Source: Bradysia coprophila
Lineage: Eukaryota; Arthropoda; Insecta; Diptera; Sciaridae
Length of the DNA: 64,000 bases
Direction of reading: 5' to 3'
Assembly (NCBI RefSeq): GCF_014529535.1
Contig: NC_050737.1
Span: forward strand, 2,202,447-2,266,446
Below the pieces are notes generated by a model. It was not told the origin of the DNA and did not search any database. It was given only the letters and a program-made list of their open reading frames with translations. Shown here piece by piece: positions 38,718 to 51,900 of this stretch. The translations under genes and the position numbers were made by a program. Positions within the stretch are counted from its first letter, which is position 1. Each line of letters opens with the position of its first letter.

Positions 38718-41700
38718 TGCAAATGGAAATAATAAATTTCGTTCAACAAAAGCGTCGTGGAAAAATGATTGTCCATTTTTCAAGAGAAAGCTACTGTTCG
38801 AATACTGTAGTGGTATGCTTTAAGCGCACTACGAGTTATTGACCATTTGATTATGGCTTTTTAAAACGATCTTTGTAAATATATACTATATTCAACGGAA
38901 AGAGCCGGAGCATAAAATACAGTTTCAATGTACGCGTGACTCATTAGTCTGACTCAAATTTTCTACCTTTTAATCTATTTCAACTTTGTATTATCTCATT
39001 ATCTGTCATCAGTTATTTTCGAGTCATGCATTCGAATGTAATATTGAATGCACATCTAGAATATTCCAAATTCCAAGCCAATAAAAACATTAGAAATTAG
39101 CTACCTTTCCTGAGATAGAAATTGCGTCTAAAAGGCTTGAAAAGTGACCAAAATGGCGTAAAATTCCAGAGTAACACAACACAAGCATAATAGTTATTTA
39201 TACAACCGAGTGATAAATGCTTTTATAGTTTACTAGATGTGTCGACGACGCAGGCCATAGTGTAACAATACACATTTCGTGGCCCTAAATCAGTATTTTA
39301 TTCGAACCGAAGCAGAAAATGACGTATTTTGCAGCATCAGTTCTAAGTTTTAAAAATAAGGGACGTAGTGCCTGAAAAAATCCATATTCTGTCGAGGGTA
39401 CGAGACAACGTTTGTGCACCGAACAACTGAAACATAGACAAAGAACTACCTTTGTGTCCTAACTATTTCTCATTTGAGATTGGCGAAAAAGATGCATTTT
39501 TTTGGGGGGCAGCTAGATTTTCATTCAGAACACGTTACATTTACTACTAGTGCAACATATAGCAAATTCGTATTACCGAACAATATCGAAATCTACCACA
39601 CACGAAATCTATAGGATCATCTTAAGATTTGAACCCCTAAGGGGGTATCAGTCTCTGGAAAGAGTTACAACTGGGTGCCTACGATTTGTATGCCTGTTTT
39701 CTTTTCGTGATAAAATGAAATCAAAATATTAAAGATGATCCGAGTCTGGTTTATTCGCAGCAATGAATTCATTACCTTGTCAAAAACCAGACTCAATCAT
39801 TGTTATTTTGCTTTCTTAGAAAGGAAAACCATGGATCTGAAAATCCACCAACAAATAACACGCACATATAATTGTCACATGAAAAGTTGATATTCAAGTC
39901 AAAGTACAAAATACAGTATTTTTTCATATAAAATGTGTGGTAGCACATTTCCCTCAATTTCGCAAAGCTTTATGCATACGCAGATAATTTACCAATTTTA
40001 CGTAATTTCACGTTTAATCTTATAATTCTGGCCAAAAATATTTATCTCACACGGCAATGAGAGTTTTTTATATTTTTTTTTAATTAAAAAAGAAAATGAA
40101 GATCGGCGATTCCCGAAGGAAAAATTTCTACCAATTTTCCCTATTTTAGCAAATATTATATTTTGTGGAAAACATTCGTAATTCGTCAATCGATCTTATA
40201 TTGAAATTAAAGACCAAATTCACCTAGGAAAATCGACTTTCTGCTTTGTAAACAATTGTTCCATTAATATGAAAATGAATCGTAGAACAGAAAAAAAACT
40301 GTTAAACTGTTTAATAGGGTTCTCGGCAAAGTGCTTAGAGGACGTTTTTTTTGAACAAAAAAGTAATGATAAATGAGCACAATTTAGTTACTTCAGCTGC
40401 ACGATGCCACTGATATGGATTTGAAAAGTTGGTAAAAATCGACCCCAGCCCTAACATATTATATCTCTGACATGCATGGATATGGAATAGGTAAAGCTCA
40501 TAGGAGAATTCTAAGAGAGGTAAGCTATTAATGTCGAATTAAAATTATCGGGTGATAGCTTTTTCAAAGTCTGAATGATTTCTAGAAAATTCGAGAACAA
40601 TATTTTGCCCAAAAAATATTCCCTGTTTGATGTATGTTTCGTGACACAGACATATGCATTGATGATGAGCACTTTAACGAATCTGTCACAAATTCAAAAC
40701 TAGATTCATATTTCCTTTAAGTAATTCCACAAAGAGAAATAATCAAATTGGTTGTGATAGCACGACAATGCTTACGAAAGATTATTAAAAAGACCAAAAT
40801 GTAAGCGAGTTAACCGTGGTAACATAATAAAATATAAATTCGTTCAGGTGGAAGTATTAGTTTGCCACACAAGATTATTAGCAACACAACATGATGAATA
40901 TGGAAATTCACCATAATCTGAAAAGAACAGAGATAAGCGAATTAAAATACACTCAGAGTTATGGTAGATTAAGCTTTCATTTTCGTAGCAAAGTCAGGTT
41001 TTCGCTATTTATTTATAAGCAATATCTAACTTCGTTATTTATGGTTTGGCTTTGAATTTACTTGGTATTTTTGGACAAGGTCGTTCATCTGGTGTAACGT
41101 GCCAATCATAAGTATGTTATGCACGCAAATATTAATCGAGAATTTTGCTAGAAGCGTGTAGTGAAAAGGAAATCAATTTTCCCATTATTCCCGAAGTATC
41201 TTAAAAACAAGTTTCCTATTTTCGTAGTAAATAGGTGTGTTGGCTGTTCAATAAAAATAAAGGGAATTAGTAGAGTAGTGCGCCCACTTAGAATGTAGCA
41301 CTGAACACATATCGATATTTTTGTTTGATTGCCATTCGGAAAATAATACGAGTTGTGTTTTTAAAAACAAAATTGTTGTTCGTTTTTATTTGTACTGTTT
41401 GCAAGAGTGGCTGTAAATGAATAAATAGTTGAAAGCAAAGAACAGAGGTGTAAGATTTTTCATTTTGCAACATGGGACCATGGAGCTTAAGATAAAATTT
41501 AAAAAAAATGAAATTCACTAGGACAACACTACGATAGTATCAATTTAAAGCAAGGTGAGAAGTTACTCTGTGGTGTTTCCCACGAAGATGTCCAAAAACC
41601 TGGCTGGTTACGGAAGTGCATTTAAGAACAGAGGTTAACAAGTACGTTTAGTGAATCACTGCTTGAAAAGAGTTCTACGAATCGGTTGACTAAAACAAAC

Positions 41701-41829
41701 GTGGAACTATCGCGATTCGATAAGTAGAGAATTCTTAATTCCCGTTACTCGGTTAGAGGAATGGTGTCAGTAAAAAAAAATTTTGTCCTGTACACCCGGT
41801 TCGATGGGACATATTTTTTGTGAAAAAGC

Positions 41830-41985
41830 ACGGTTAATCGGTGATTTCCATCATTAACCACCGTTATTTCACGATTAATATAGTATTTGCGAAGATTTCC
41901 CCCGTTAAATGCTGGTTAATCACTAATTCGATCCTCATGTTAATCGCACTGTTAATCAGTTAATCACGTCAATAAAAAGGTGGTT
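41830..41985. repeat. Left-arm copy of the GATTAACC motif cluster
   Basis: Mirror of 48,362-48,512, with repeated GGTTAATCA and GATTAAC words in both orientations. Confidence 0.65.
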
Positions 41986-43135
41986 TCCCCTTCGTCAATA
42001 CAGACATTGTCTTCAAGAAATGTAAAAAGTACGAAATTCACTACGAGCAGTAATAGAAAATGCGTCCATGGTTCGCATATTCAGAAGTTTCAGTAGCAAA
42101 GTGAGGCAGCCTACGCAGAGGATAATTTCTACTGAGAATGTCCAAATCTGCGGATTAAGAGTCAAACTCACAAGTATATTTGTGATATAAATAGTTATAA
42201 TCTGTCGTTGCCGAATTTGAAACATTCTATCCTGCTCCGTTTCCCCAACTTGGAAAAAAGATTAGACCGAAAAACACGTAATAAGTATCTTAAAAAACAC
42301 CAAAAAATAACATTTCGCGACTTAGGAAACAGGCTAGAGAGACGATTCGAAGATTAAGTTCATTTCAACTTTGCTAAGTATAAGTTCATGATCAAAACAT
42401 CTGAACTAGTTGCACAAATATCAACTGAAGAATTAGTTCCAAGACAATGATTTTATTTTCGTATTAAGAACATTATGGAGCCAAAAAATTATTTTAGGGG
42501 CATTACAACGAGCCATCAGAAGCACTTTTATTTCTTTTATTTAAACGCTGATTTTAGTGTGCGATGAAAAAAGGATAATGTGCAAATAAAGAAGACATTT
42601 TGTACATCTTTAGCATATATCCTGATCTTTTTAAAATAGGCTTATTTCTTAATTTTCACAAATCCTGAATAAAAATTTAATTATGACAAATTTTCGATGG
42701 CATAATATAATGCAAAAATGCGTTAAATAACATCGGCATCGAAATAAAATATAAAAATGTTTCGTTTGTGAACATATGATGATGGAGCTTGAATTACTCC
42801 TCTTATTTCTTTCTAAATGACGTCTTAGATTCGACGATTAAATCTTACTGAATAAAAATTGTTTAGTTTGTTGTTCGCACTCCTGATGCTTGTGTAAGTT
42901 ATGCGGTTCCACTCAAAAAAAAGTACTCCGCGGGAGAACGCCGTGAGATGAGCAAGCTGTTAAGTAGACAAACACGGTGCGCTTGAATTAGGACTTAATA
43001 AGAGTGAGATCGTTACTAAATTTTTCTTTTCATGATTGTTTCTCGGTGCGTAGACGCAGAATAATCTTTTGTAGGAAAAAAGAGAAGATTGGTCATAGAC
43101 GGTGACTTTTTCTGTATTAGAAACACTTGCGAAGG

Positions 43136-43433
43136 TGTGCTATATAAGAGTTTTCCTTATATTGAGATCGGAAACAGTTTCCTACGTTGATTTTGTTATT
43201 GTGGTACTAGTGGACATCCAGTACCTTTCCCAATGACACCCGATACAAGCCGGACTTTCATTTCTCTTTATTCTTGCGGTAATAAACCAAGGCAAAATTA
43301 CAAGAATTGAAGTCGCGGCTTGTATGGTGTCTTTGGAAAGGTAATATTGATGTCCACTATAGTACCACAATTGACAAAACAATATAGGAAACGGTTTCTG
43401 ACCTCAATATACAAGAAAAACTCTTACAGAGCA
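43136..43433. repeat. Left-arm copy of the intron-1 MITE
   Basis: Mirror of the element at 46,951-47,228, with the ends GTGCTATATAAGAGTTTT and AACTCTTACAGAGCAC. An AGTGGACATCCAGTACC block and its complement lie inside. Confidence 0.8.
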
Positions 43434-44071
43434 CCTGACCTGACATACTTTTCGAAGTCACGGCTATGCTAGAAGCATTCTGTTTAACACGATATTAAAG
43501 AGGATAAAAAATTTGGCGACCGGTTTACATCTCCTCTAGTGATAAAGTCGCTTTTCAAGCTCACAGTGGCAACACAAAAATTATAAAAAAAGCAATTTCG
43601 TTTTTAGAGTTTCATCATAAAGGTTTTTTAAACGTTAAAGGCTGAAACGAGGTAAACAAAGAAGTAGGGCGATGCGTAGGCCGCGAGTTCCACACATCGT
43701 AGTAATATTTGTTAATTCAATCTGTGTCTCTAAACGGAGTATCTTTTTCTCGGTAAGTGAAAATTAAGCCGACATTAATGTGAAACAATGTTGATAAGCC
43801 CTTATGAAGTAAGAGATTTAGAATCAACACTTAAACAATCTCCAAATTAACGGTAGATAACGGAAGTTTCTGAACTTAAATGCTTCGATAAACAATTTTA
43901 ATAAATAAGTCACCCGCAATGTTTGGCCGAAGGATTATACAGGATTTTGGTTTGTGGATATGCACGCGGTGTACTGAATGGGGGTGAGATTCCGTTAATC
44001 AAGTTTAAAACCAAACATATCGACTCGATATAATCTCAAAACGAAAATTATTCACAAGACCATAGCTTTAC

Positions 44072-44601
44072 ATACTCAGCGTCTTTTTTCGTTGCGAATA
44101 TCTTCTTCGATATGCCAGTCGCGATAAAACGTAGTCGCCGTAATCATCTATCGAATACAGCCAGTTCAAAACAAAATATTGATATCGTACATCAAAAAAA
44201 CAATCAGCCAGTGACACGTGTAAACAGCGCAAGTATACAAATTGTCGGCAATCCAATGGAGGCCCAGAATCAGGCGAACGGTCATGCCCCAATAAACGAC
44301 TAAACAGATCGGCCCAAGGCCAGCGAAACAATGTTAATAATTTTGTGGTGCCCGTCGACACGAGAGTCTTTCGGTTCCCGATTGGAATACGGTGAATGAC
44401 CATTGCATGTTCCAACGATAGCGAAAAAATGCACCAAAATACTTCAAGAAAACTGTGTAGCGGAGTAAGCTCGGTAATGTTGGTTCGGGCCTCGGTCATT
44501 TAGCCGGGTCTCGAAGCCGATACATCGTGTATTAATTGGCCGGTGGTTATGTTACATTGAGATTGTCAGCGAGCAATTTTAATTCTTAGTTCGGCGGACA
44601 T
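44072..44601 (-). pseudogene. Left-arm copy of AdoR exon 1 (TM1-TM3), broken
   Basis: It begins at the ATG complement at 44,599-44,601 and ends at a GTAAAG donor-like site near 44,072. It is about 530 bp against 475 bp for the intact exon. A 143-codon minus-strand ORF passes through it by chance and shows disjointed pieces of the receptor (TNITEL, AMVI, LFRWPWADL in the wrong frame). The reading frame changes many times through single-base insertions such as GG to GGG. Confidence 0.85.
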
Positions 44602-44817
44602 ACTTCCTTTCCTTTGTATGGTTGCCATTCACTGACGGATTTTTCATCAAAGAATAGTTTCAGTTCAAGGCGCTTATTACGAGTAAGTATTATGTTTCGT
44701 TGCACATTTCCTAAATTTTGTGAACAAAACCTTTTTTTTTTCTTTTTTATAATTTTAATGCACTCTGCTCCGATTTTTTATTTTTTTATTTTTCTGTGAT
44801 ACTACATGTACATTATA

Positions 44818-44842
44818 NNNNNNNNNNNNNNNNNNNNNNNNN
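44818..44842. other. Assembly gap of 25 N
   Basis: Exactly 25 undetermined bases. They sit precisely at the inner end of the left arm of the inverted repeat: the sequence before the gap is mirrored in the right arm and the 850 bp after it are not. A fixed-size gap at a repeat edge suggests a scaffold join or incomplete gap filling. Confidence 0.97.
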
Positions 44843-45693
44843 TGGGGTATGTGAAAATGTACTATTTCTGAAACTGAAATCATTTTTAGGGCAAAAAAAA
44901 ACTTATTTGTTCTGGCAAAACATTCTTTTTCGTGGATTCTGTTTCGAGAAAAGTGATAGAAACGACGTCTTTCCACTGCCATTTTCAATTATAACCTGGG
45001 AGCTTCCGATATAAAAAGTGCTTGCATTACTGACTTTCTTATATTTTTTATCATCTCTAAGGCAAAAAATGGGGAAATCGAAAAAAATTGGAAATGTCTA
45101 ATTCTCAATATATTTATTGTTTCTCTTCAGAAGCTTGTAAGGCATTTTAATCAATTCAACTTCAGCAGAATGCAGTCATAATCTCTAAACATTGCCCAAA
45201 AGATCTCGAAATTAATTGAATATTACTTGCCCCCCACGGTCGAATGCCAATGCGTTCAGAATAATTCCGGCCAAGTCAATCAGGTTGGTGATTTGCATCG
45301 TAAAAGAGGATCGATCTTTTGTTTGATGTTTGAAATGGCGTAAAATTATTTCAGAATGCGATCACATTTCCAATATTACATTTCATTCTTTTCTATATTG
45401 CGAGACGCTACCATTGCCGTACATCCAACGAAGCCGTACAATTCTTATTCTGCTGTAAAATTACACATGAATAAGGGGTCGATGTTGTTTAGGTTTTCGA
45501 TGGCTATTAGTAACTTAGCAGTACAATTTGCCATGTGGGCTTTTCATAAATGACTACGCTCTTCGGATATTAGAGCAAAGCTGAACGAAAGCATCGAAGG
45601 CAACTGTCTCTTCACACAGTTTTTTGTATCAAAATTTTTTCCCCGTAGTAGAGATATGGGTACGACGTAAGGTAAGATAAGCGAATATGCACG
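44843..45693. other. Unpaired spacer between the gap and the right arm
   Basis: About 850 bp without counterpart in the left arm. No convincing gene: the 65-codon ORF at 45,356 has no motif. It presumably contains the promoter and 5' UTR region of AdoR. Confidence 0.6.
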
Positions 45694-45908
45694 ATTATAT
45701 GTACATGTAGATCACAAAAAATAAAAAAAAAATAAAAATCGGACAGAGTTGCATTAAAATTATAAAAAAGAAAAAAAAAGGTTTTGTTCAAAAAATTTGA
45801 AATGTGCAACGAAACATAATACTTACTCGTAATAAATGCGCTTAATGAAACCAATTTTTTTGATGAAAAACCCGTGTGAATGGCAACCATCCAAAAGGAA
45901 AAGGAAGT

Positions 45909-48900
45909 ATGTCCGCCGAAACTAAATTAAAATTGCACGCTGACAATTCCACATTAACATACACCGGCATTAATCACGATGGTATCGGCTTCGAACCGGC
46001 TAATGACCACCGAACCAACATTACCGAGCTTAATGTGCCGTACACAGTTCTTGAAATTTTGGTGGCATTTTTCGCTATCGTTGGAAATGCAATGGTCATT
46101 ATCGTATTCCATCGGGAACGAAGACTTCGTCGACGCACAAATTATTACATTGTTTCGCTGGCCTTGGCCGATCTGTTAGTCGGTTTATTGGGCATACCGT
46201 TCGCGATTCTGGCCTCCATTGGATTGCCGACGAATTTGTATACTTGCCTGTTCACCGTGTCACTGCTGATTGTTTTGTGTACGATATCAATATTTTGTTT
46301 GGTGGCTGTTTCGATAGATCGATACTGGGCGATACTTTATCCGCTGGCATATTCGAGAAATATTCGAACGAAGACAGTAGTATGTAAGTATGGTTGTGAA
46401 TAATTTCGTTTTGATTATATTTCAGTCGATATGTTTGCTTTAAACTTGATTAACGCCCATTCATACGCTTGCATATCCACAAACAAAAATCCTGTATAAA
46501 TCCTTCCAAACATTGGGTGACTTATTTTACTTAAAATTGTTATCGAAGCATTTAGTTAGAAATTCCGTTAATTTGTTGTTTAGTGTTTGATTCTAAATCT
46601 CTTACTTCATAAGGCTTAACTTGTTTCAATTAAGACAACGGTGGCTTAATTTTCACTTACCAAAAAAGTACTCCGTGTTAGAGACAAAATTGAATTAATC
46701 AAATATTATACTTGTGATCCGGCTAAGGATCGCCCTAATTTTTGTTTACCTTTCAAGCCTTTACGTTTAAAATAAACGCTTATATGAAACTCTAAAAAAA
46801 ATTGCTTTTTTTATAATTTTTGCTTTGCACTGTGAGCTTGAAAAGGACTTTATCAAGAGAGAGATGTACCTCCAAATTTTTTTCTTTAATATCGTGTTAA
46901 ACAGAATCTTCTCAGCATAGACCGTGACTTCGAAAAGTATGTCAGGGTCAGGTGCTATGTAAGAGTTTTTCTTGTATATTGAGGTCAGAAACCGTTTCCT
47001 ATATTGTTTTGTCATTGTGGTACATAGTGGACATCAATACCTTTCCAAAGACACCATACAAGCCCGACTTCAAATTTTGTAATTTTGCCTTGTTTATTAC
47101 CAAAAAAAATGAAGTCGTGCTTGTATGGTGTCATTGGAAAGGTACTGATGTCCACTATGTACCACAATAACAAAATCAACGTAGGAAACTGTTTCCGATC
47201 TCAATATAAGGAAAAACTCTTATATAGCACACTTCGAAGTGTTCTAATACAAAAAAGTCACCGTCTATGACCAACTTCTTTTTTCCTCAAAAGATTATTC
47301 TGTCTACCACGAGAAACAAATCATGAAGAAGAAAAATTTAGTAACATCTCACTCTTAATTAAGTCCAATTCAAGCGCACCGTGTTTGTCTACTTAACAGC
47401 TTGCTCTCTCACGGCGTTCTCGCGGAGTACTTTTTTTTGAGTGGAAACCATACTTACACAGAGCTCAGGAGTGCGAACACAAACTAAACAATTTTTATTC
47501 AGTAAGATTTAATCGTCTGAATTAAGACGTCATTAGAAATGAAATAAGAGGAGTAATTAAGCTCCATCATCACATATCGTTCACAAACGAAACATTTTTA
47601 TATTTTATTTCGATGCCGAATGTTATTTAACGCATTTTTGCATTATATTATGCATCGAAATTTTGCATAATTAATTTTTTATTCAGGATTGTGAAAAATT
47701 AAGAAAATAAGCCTATTTTAAAGTATCAGGATATATAGCAAAGATGTAAACAAAATGTCCTTCTTTATTTGGCACATTATCCTTTTTCATCGAACACAAA
47801 ATCAGCTTTATAAAAAAAATAAAAGTGCTTCTTGTATGCCTCGTTGTATGCCCTAAAATAATTTTTTGCTCATAATGTTCTTAATCGAAATAAAATCATT
47901 GTTTGGAACTAAATTCTTCAGTTGATATTTGGTCAATAGTTCAATGTTTTGATCAATAACTTTAACTTACAAAGTGATGAACTTAATCTTCGAAATCGTC
48001 TCGTCTAGCTGTTTCCTTAAGTCCCGAAATGTCTATTTTTGTTTTTTTAAGATACGTTTATTTAGTGTTTTTCGGTCTATCTTTTTCAAGGTTTGGGGAA
48101 AGGAGCAGGATTAGATGTTTCAATTGGATCAACACAGATTATAACTATTTATATCACAAATATACTTGTGACTTGATCTTAATCGCAGATTATTGGACAT
48201 TCTTCAGTAGAAATTACCTCTGCGTAGCTCCTCACTTTGCTACAAACTTCTGAATGCGAACATGGGCGCAATTTTCTATTATGCTCGTAGTGAATTTCGT
48301 ACTTTTTACTTTCTTGAAGTATTCAAATGTCTGTATTGAGCGAGGGGGAAACCACTCTTTTTTATTGACGTGATTAACATGATTAACCAGTGATTAACAT
48401 GAGGACGAATTAGTGATTAACCAGCATTTAAACGGGGGAATCTTCGCAAAACTATAATTAATCGTGAAATACGGTGGTTAATCATGGAAATCACCGATTA
48501 ACCGTGCTTTTTCACAAAAATCATGTTACCCATTCGAACCGGGTGTACACGGACAAATTTTTTTTTACTGACCCATTCCTCTAACGAGTAACGGGAATTA
48601 AGATTCTCAACTTTCGAATCGCGTAGTTCCACGTTTGTTAGTCCAACAGATTCGTAGAATCTTTCGAAGGCAGTGATTCACAAACGTACTTGTAACTTGT
48701 TCTTAATCACTTCCGTAACCAGCCAGGTTTTTGGACATCCTTCGTGGGAAAACACCACAGAGTAACTTCTCACCTTGCTTTAAATTGATACATCGTAGTG
48801 TTGTCCTAGTGAATTTCATTTTTTTTAAATTTTTATCTTAAGCTCCATGTCCCCATGTTGCAAAATGAAAAATCCTTACACCTCTGTTATTTGCTTCAAC

Positions 48901-51900
48901 TATTTATTCATTTACAGCCACTCTTGCAACAGTAGCAAATAAAAACGAACACAATTTTGTTTTTATAAACACCACTCGTTATTAATTTTCCGAATGGCAA
49001 TAAAACAAAATATCGATATGTGTTCAGTGTACAATTTAAGTGCGCACTACTCTATAATCCTTTATTTTTATTGAACAGCCAACACACCTATTTACTACCA
49101 AAATAGGAAATGTGTTTTAAAATACCTTCGGGAAATAATGGAAAATTATTTCCTTTCACTACACGCTTTCAGCAAAATTCTCGATAATATTTGCGTGCAT
49201 AACATATTATGATTGCACGTTATAACCAGATGAACGACCTTGTCCAAAAATAAAGTAAATTCAAAGCCAAACCATATAATAAAGTTAGAATATTGCTATA
49301 ATATAGCGAAAACCTGACTTTGCTACGAAAATGAAAGCTTAATCTACATAACTCTGAGTGTATTTTATTCGCTTATCTCTGTTCTTTTTAGATTATGGTG
49401 ATTTACATATACTCATCATGTTGTGTTGCTAATAATTTGTGTGGCAAACTAATACTTCCACTGACGAATTTATATTTTATTATGTTACCACGGTTAACTG
49501 CTTACATTTTGCGTCTTTTTATAACTTTCGTAAGCATTGTCGTGCTATCACAACCAATTTTGATTATTTCTTTGTGGAATTACTTAAAGGAAATATGAAA
49601 TTAGTTTGAATTTGTTGGACAGATTCGTTAAAGTGCTCATAATCAATGCATATGTCTGTGCACGAACATCACATGCAAACAGGGAATATTTTTGGCAATA
49701 TTGTTCTCGAATTTTCTAGAAATCATTCAGACTTTGAAAAAAGCTATCACCCGAGTAATTTTTAATTCGACTTTAATAGGCTTACCTCTTTAATATTCTC
49801 TATGAGCTTACCTATCCATATCCATGCATGTCAGAGATATATATGTTAGGGTGGGTCGATTTTACCAACTTTTAAATCCATATCCAGTGGCTCGTGCAGC
49901 TGGAAGTAACTAAATTTGTGCCATCATTTATCATTACTTTTTTGTTCAAAAAAAAAAGTCATCTAACACTTTGCCGAGAACTCCCCTATTAAACAGTTTT
50001 AACAGTTTTTTTTTCTGTTCTACGATGTAATTTTCATATTAATGGAACAATTGTTTACAAACAGAAAGTCGATTTTTCCTAGTGAATTTTGGTTCTTTTA
50101 AATTTTCAATATAAGATGATTGACGAATTACGAATGTTTTCCAACAAAATATAATATTTGCTAAAATAGAAAATTTGGTACAATTTTCCTTCGGGAAATC
50201 GCCGATCTTCATTTTCTTTTTTAATTAAAAAAAAATATAAAAATCTCATGGCGTGTGACGTAAATATTTTTGCCAGAATTATAAGATTAAACGTAAAATT
50301 ACGTAAAATTGGTAATTTATCTTTGAGTATGCATAAAGCTTTGCGAAATTGAGGGAAATGTGCTACAACACATTTTATATGAAAAATACTTATTTTGTAC
50401 TTTGATATCGAAATATCAACTTTTCATGTGACAATATATCTGCCGTTTTATTTTGTTGTGAATTTTCAGATCCATGGTTTCCTTTTCTAAGGTAAAAGCA
50501 AAATAAAATGATTGAGTCTGGTTTTTGACAATTGAATTTCAATTGTCAAAAACCAGACTCGATCATTTTATTTTGATTTCATTTTATGCAAAAAGAAAAA
50601 AGGCATAAATCGAGACCAGTTAACTTTTCCGAGACTGTACCCTTAGGGGTTCAAATTTAAATATCTATAGATTTCCTTTAGATTTCGATATTGTTCGGTA
50701 ATAGAAATTGCTATATGTTGCACTAGTACGTAAATGTAACGTGTGTTGAATTGAAAATCTAGCTGCCATCCAAAAAATCTTTTTCGCAACAAGTGACGAA
50801 AAGTAGGACAAAAGTAGTTTTGTCTATTTCAGTTGTCCGGTGCACAAAACGTTGTTCGTACCTCGACAGGAAATGGATTTTTTCAGCACACGTCCTTATT
50901 TTAAAACTTAGAACTGATGCTGAAAAAAACGTCATTTTCTGTCTTGGTTCGAAAAATACTATTTTAGGCCACGATGTGTATTGTTACACTAGGCCTGCGG
51001 CCTCGACACATCTAGTAACTAAAAAAGCATTTATCACTCGGTTGTATAAATAACTAGTTCATAGCTTGTGTGTGTTATCTGGAATTTTACGCATGTTGTC
51101 ACTTTTCAACCTTTTAGACGCAATTTTCTATCTCAGGAAAATAGCTAATTTCTAATGTTTTATTGCTTGGACATTTGGACAATTTCTAATGTGCAATCAA
51201 TATTACATTCGATGCATGAATCGAAAATAACTATGACAGATAAATGAAGATATACAAAGTTGAAATAGATTAAAAGGTAGAAAATTTGAGTCAGACTAAT
51301 GAGTCTACGGTAAATTGAACTGTATTTTATGAGCTCCCGGCTCTTCTTGAATATAGTAGATATTTACAAAATATCGTTTTAAAAAGCCATTAATCAAATG
51401 TCAATAACTCGTAGTGCTTAAAGCATACACATAAGTATTCGAACAGTAGCTTTCTCTTGAAAATGACAATAATTTTTTCCACGACGCTTTTGTTGAACGA
51501 AAATTTATTATTTCCATTTCAGTAATTGTAACATTTTGCTGGGTACTCGGCAGTATTGTTGGATTCTTACCGCTATTTGGATGGCATGCCGAACCGAACC
51601 AAGCTTGTCTGTTCGTCAAAGTTATGGATTACAATTATTTAGTATTTCTGTACGTGGCTACGATAATAACGCCAGCTATATTACTATTGGCCTTTTATGT
51701 GCACATCTATACGGTTATTATTAAGCAGGTAAGAAATGAGTAGTAACACTATGATCCTTTTATAACATATTATGTCCATGTACACCCTTAATATGAAACG
51801 ACAACGTGTATGGTGGTATAGAGACGGAGACTTGCTGGGAAATATTTTTCCTCTATGATTTCTTTACGCCCTACACATTTCCAGATGCTACATTGACGTT

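Larger units (their letters stand above)
29722..44817. repeat. Left arm of a ~30-kb imperfect inverted repeat
   Basis: From about 29,722 to the gap at 44,818 this sequence is the reverse complement of about 45,694-59,405. Matching landmarks include 29,761 with 59,370, 31,863 with 57,607, 34,303 with 55,631, 38,513 with 51,728, 43,136 with 47,228 and 44,599 with 45,909. The arm is 15.1 kb against 13.7 kb for the partner. The excess is spread over countless 1-few-base insertions in coding and non-coding DNA alike. Every gene in this arm is broken while its partner is intact. I infer low-quality long-read or gap-fill sequence more than biological decay. Confidence 0.9.

Noticed and set aside
38445..38783. 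Overlapping minus-strand ORFs of 112 and 96 codons as membrane proteins
   Set aside because: They are alternate frames of the left-arm copy of AdoR exon 2.
44068..44499. 143-codon minus-strand ORF as an independent gene
   Set aside because: It is the damaged mirror copy of AdoR exon 1 read through alternating frames; the apparent protein is a chance by-product.
29722..44817. Genuine pseudogenised segmental duplication as the first explanation
   Set aside because: Not excluded, but the insertion-rich, feature-blind damage, 10% length gain and end at an assembly gap make a sequence-quality artefact more likely.
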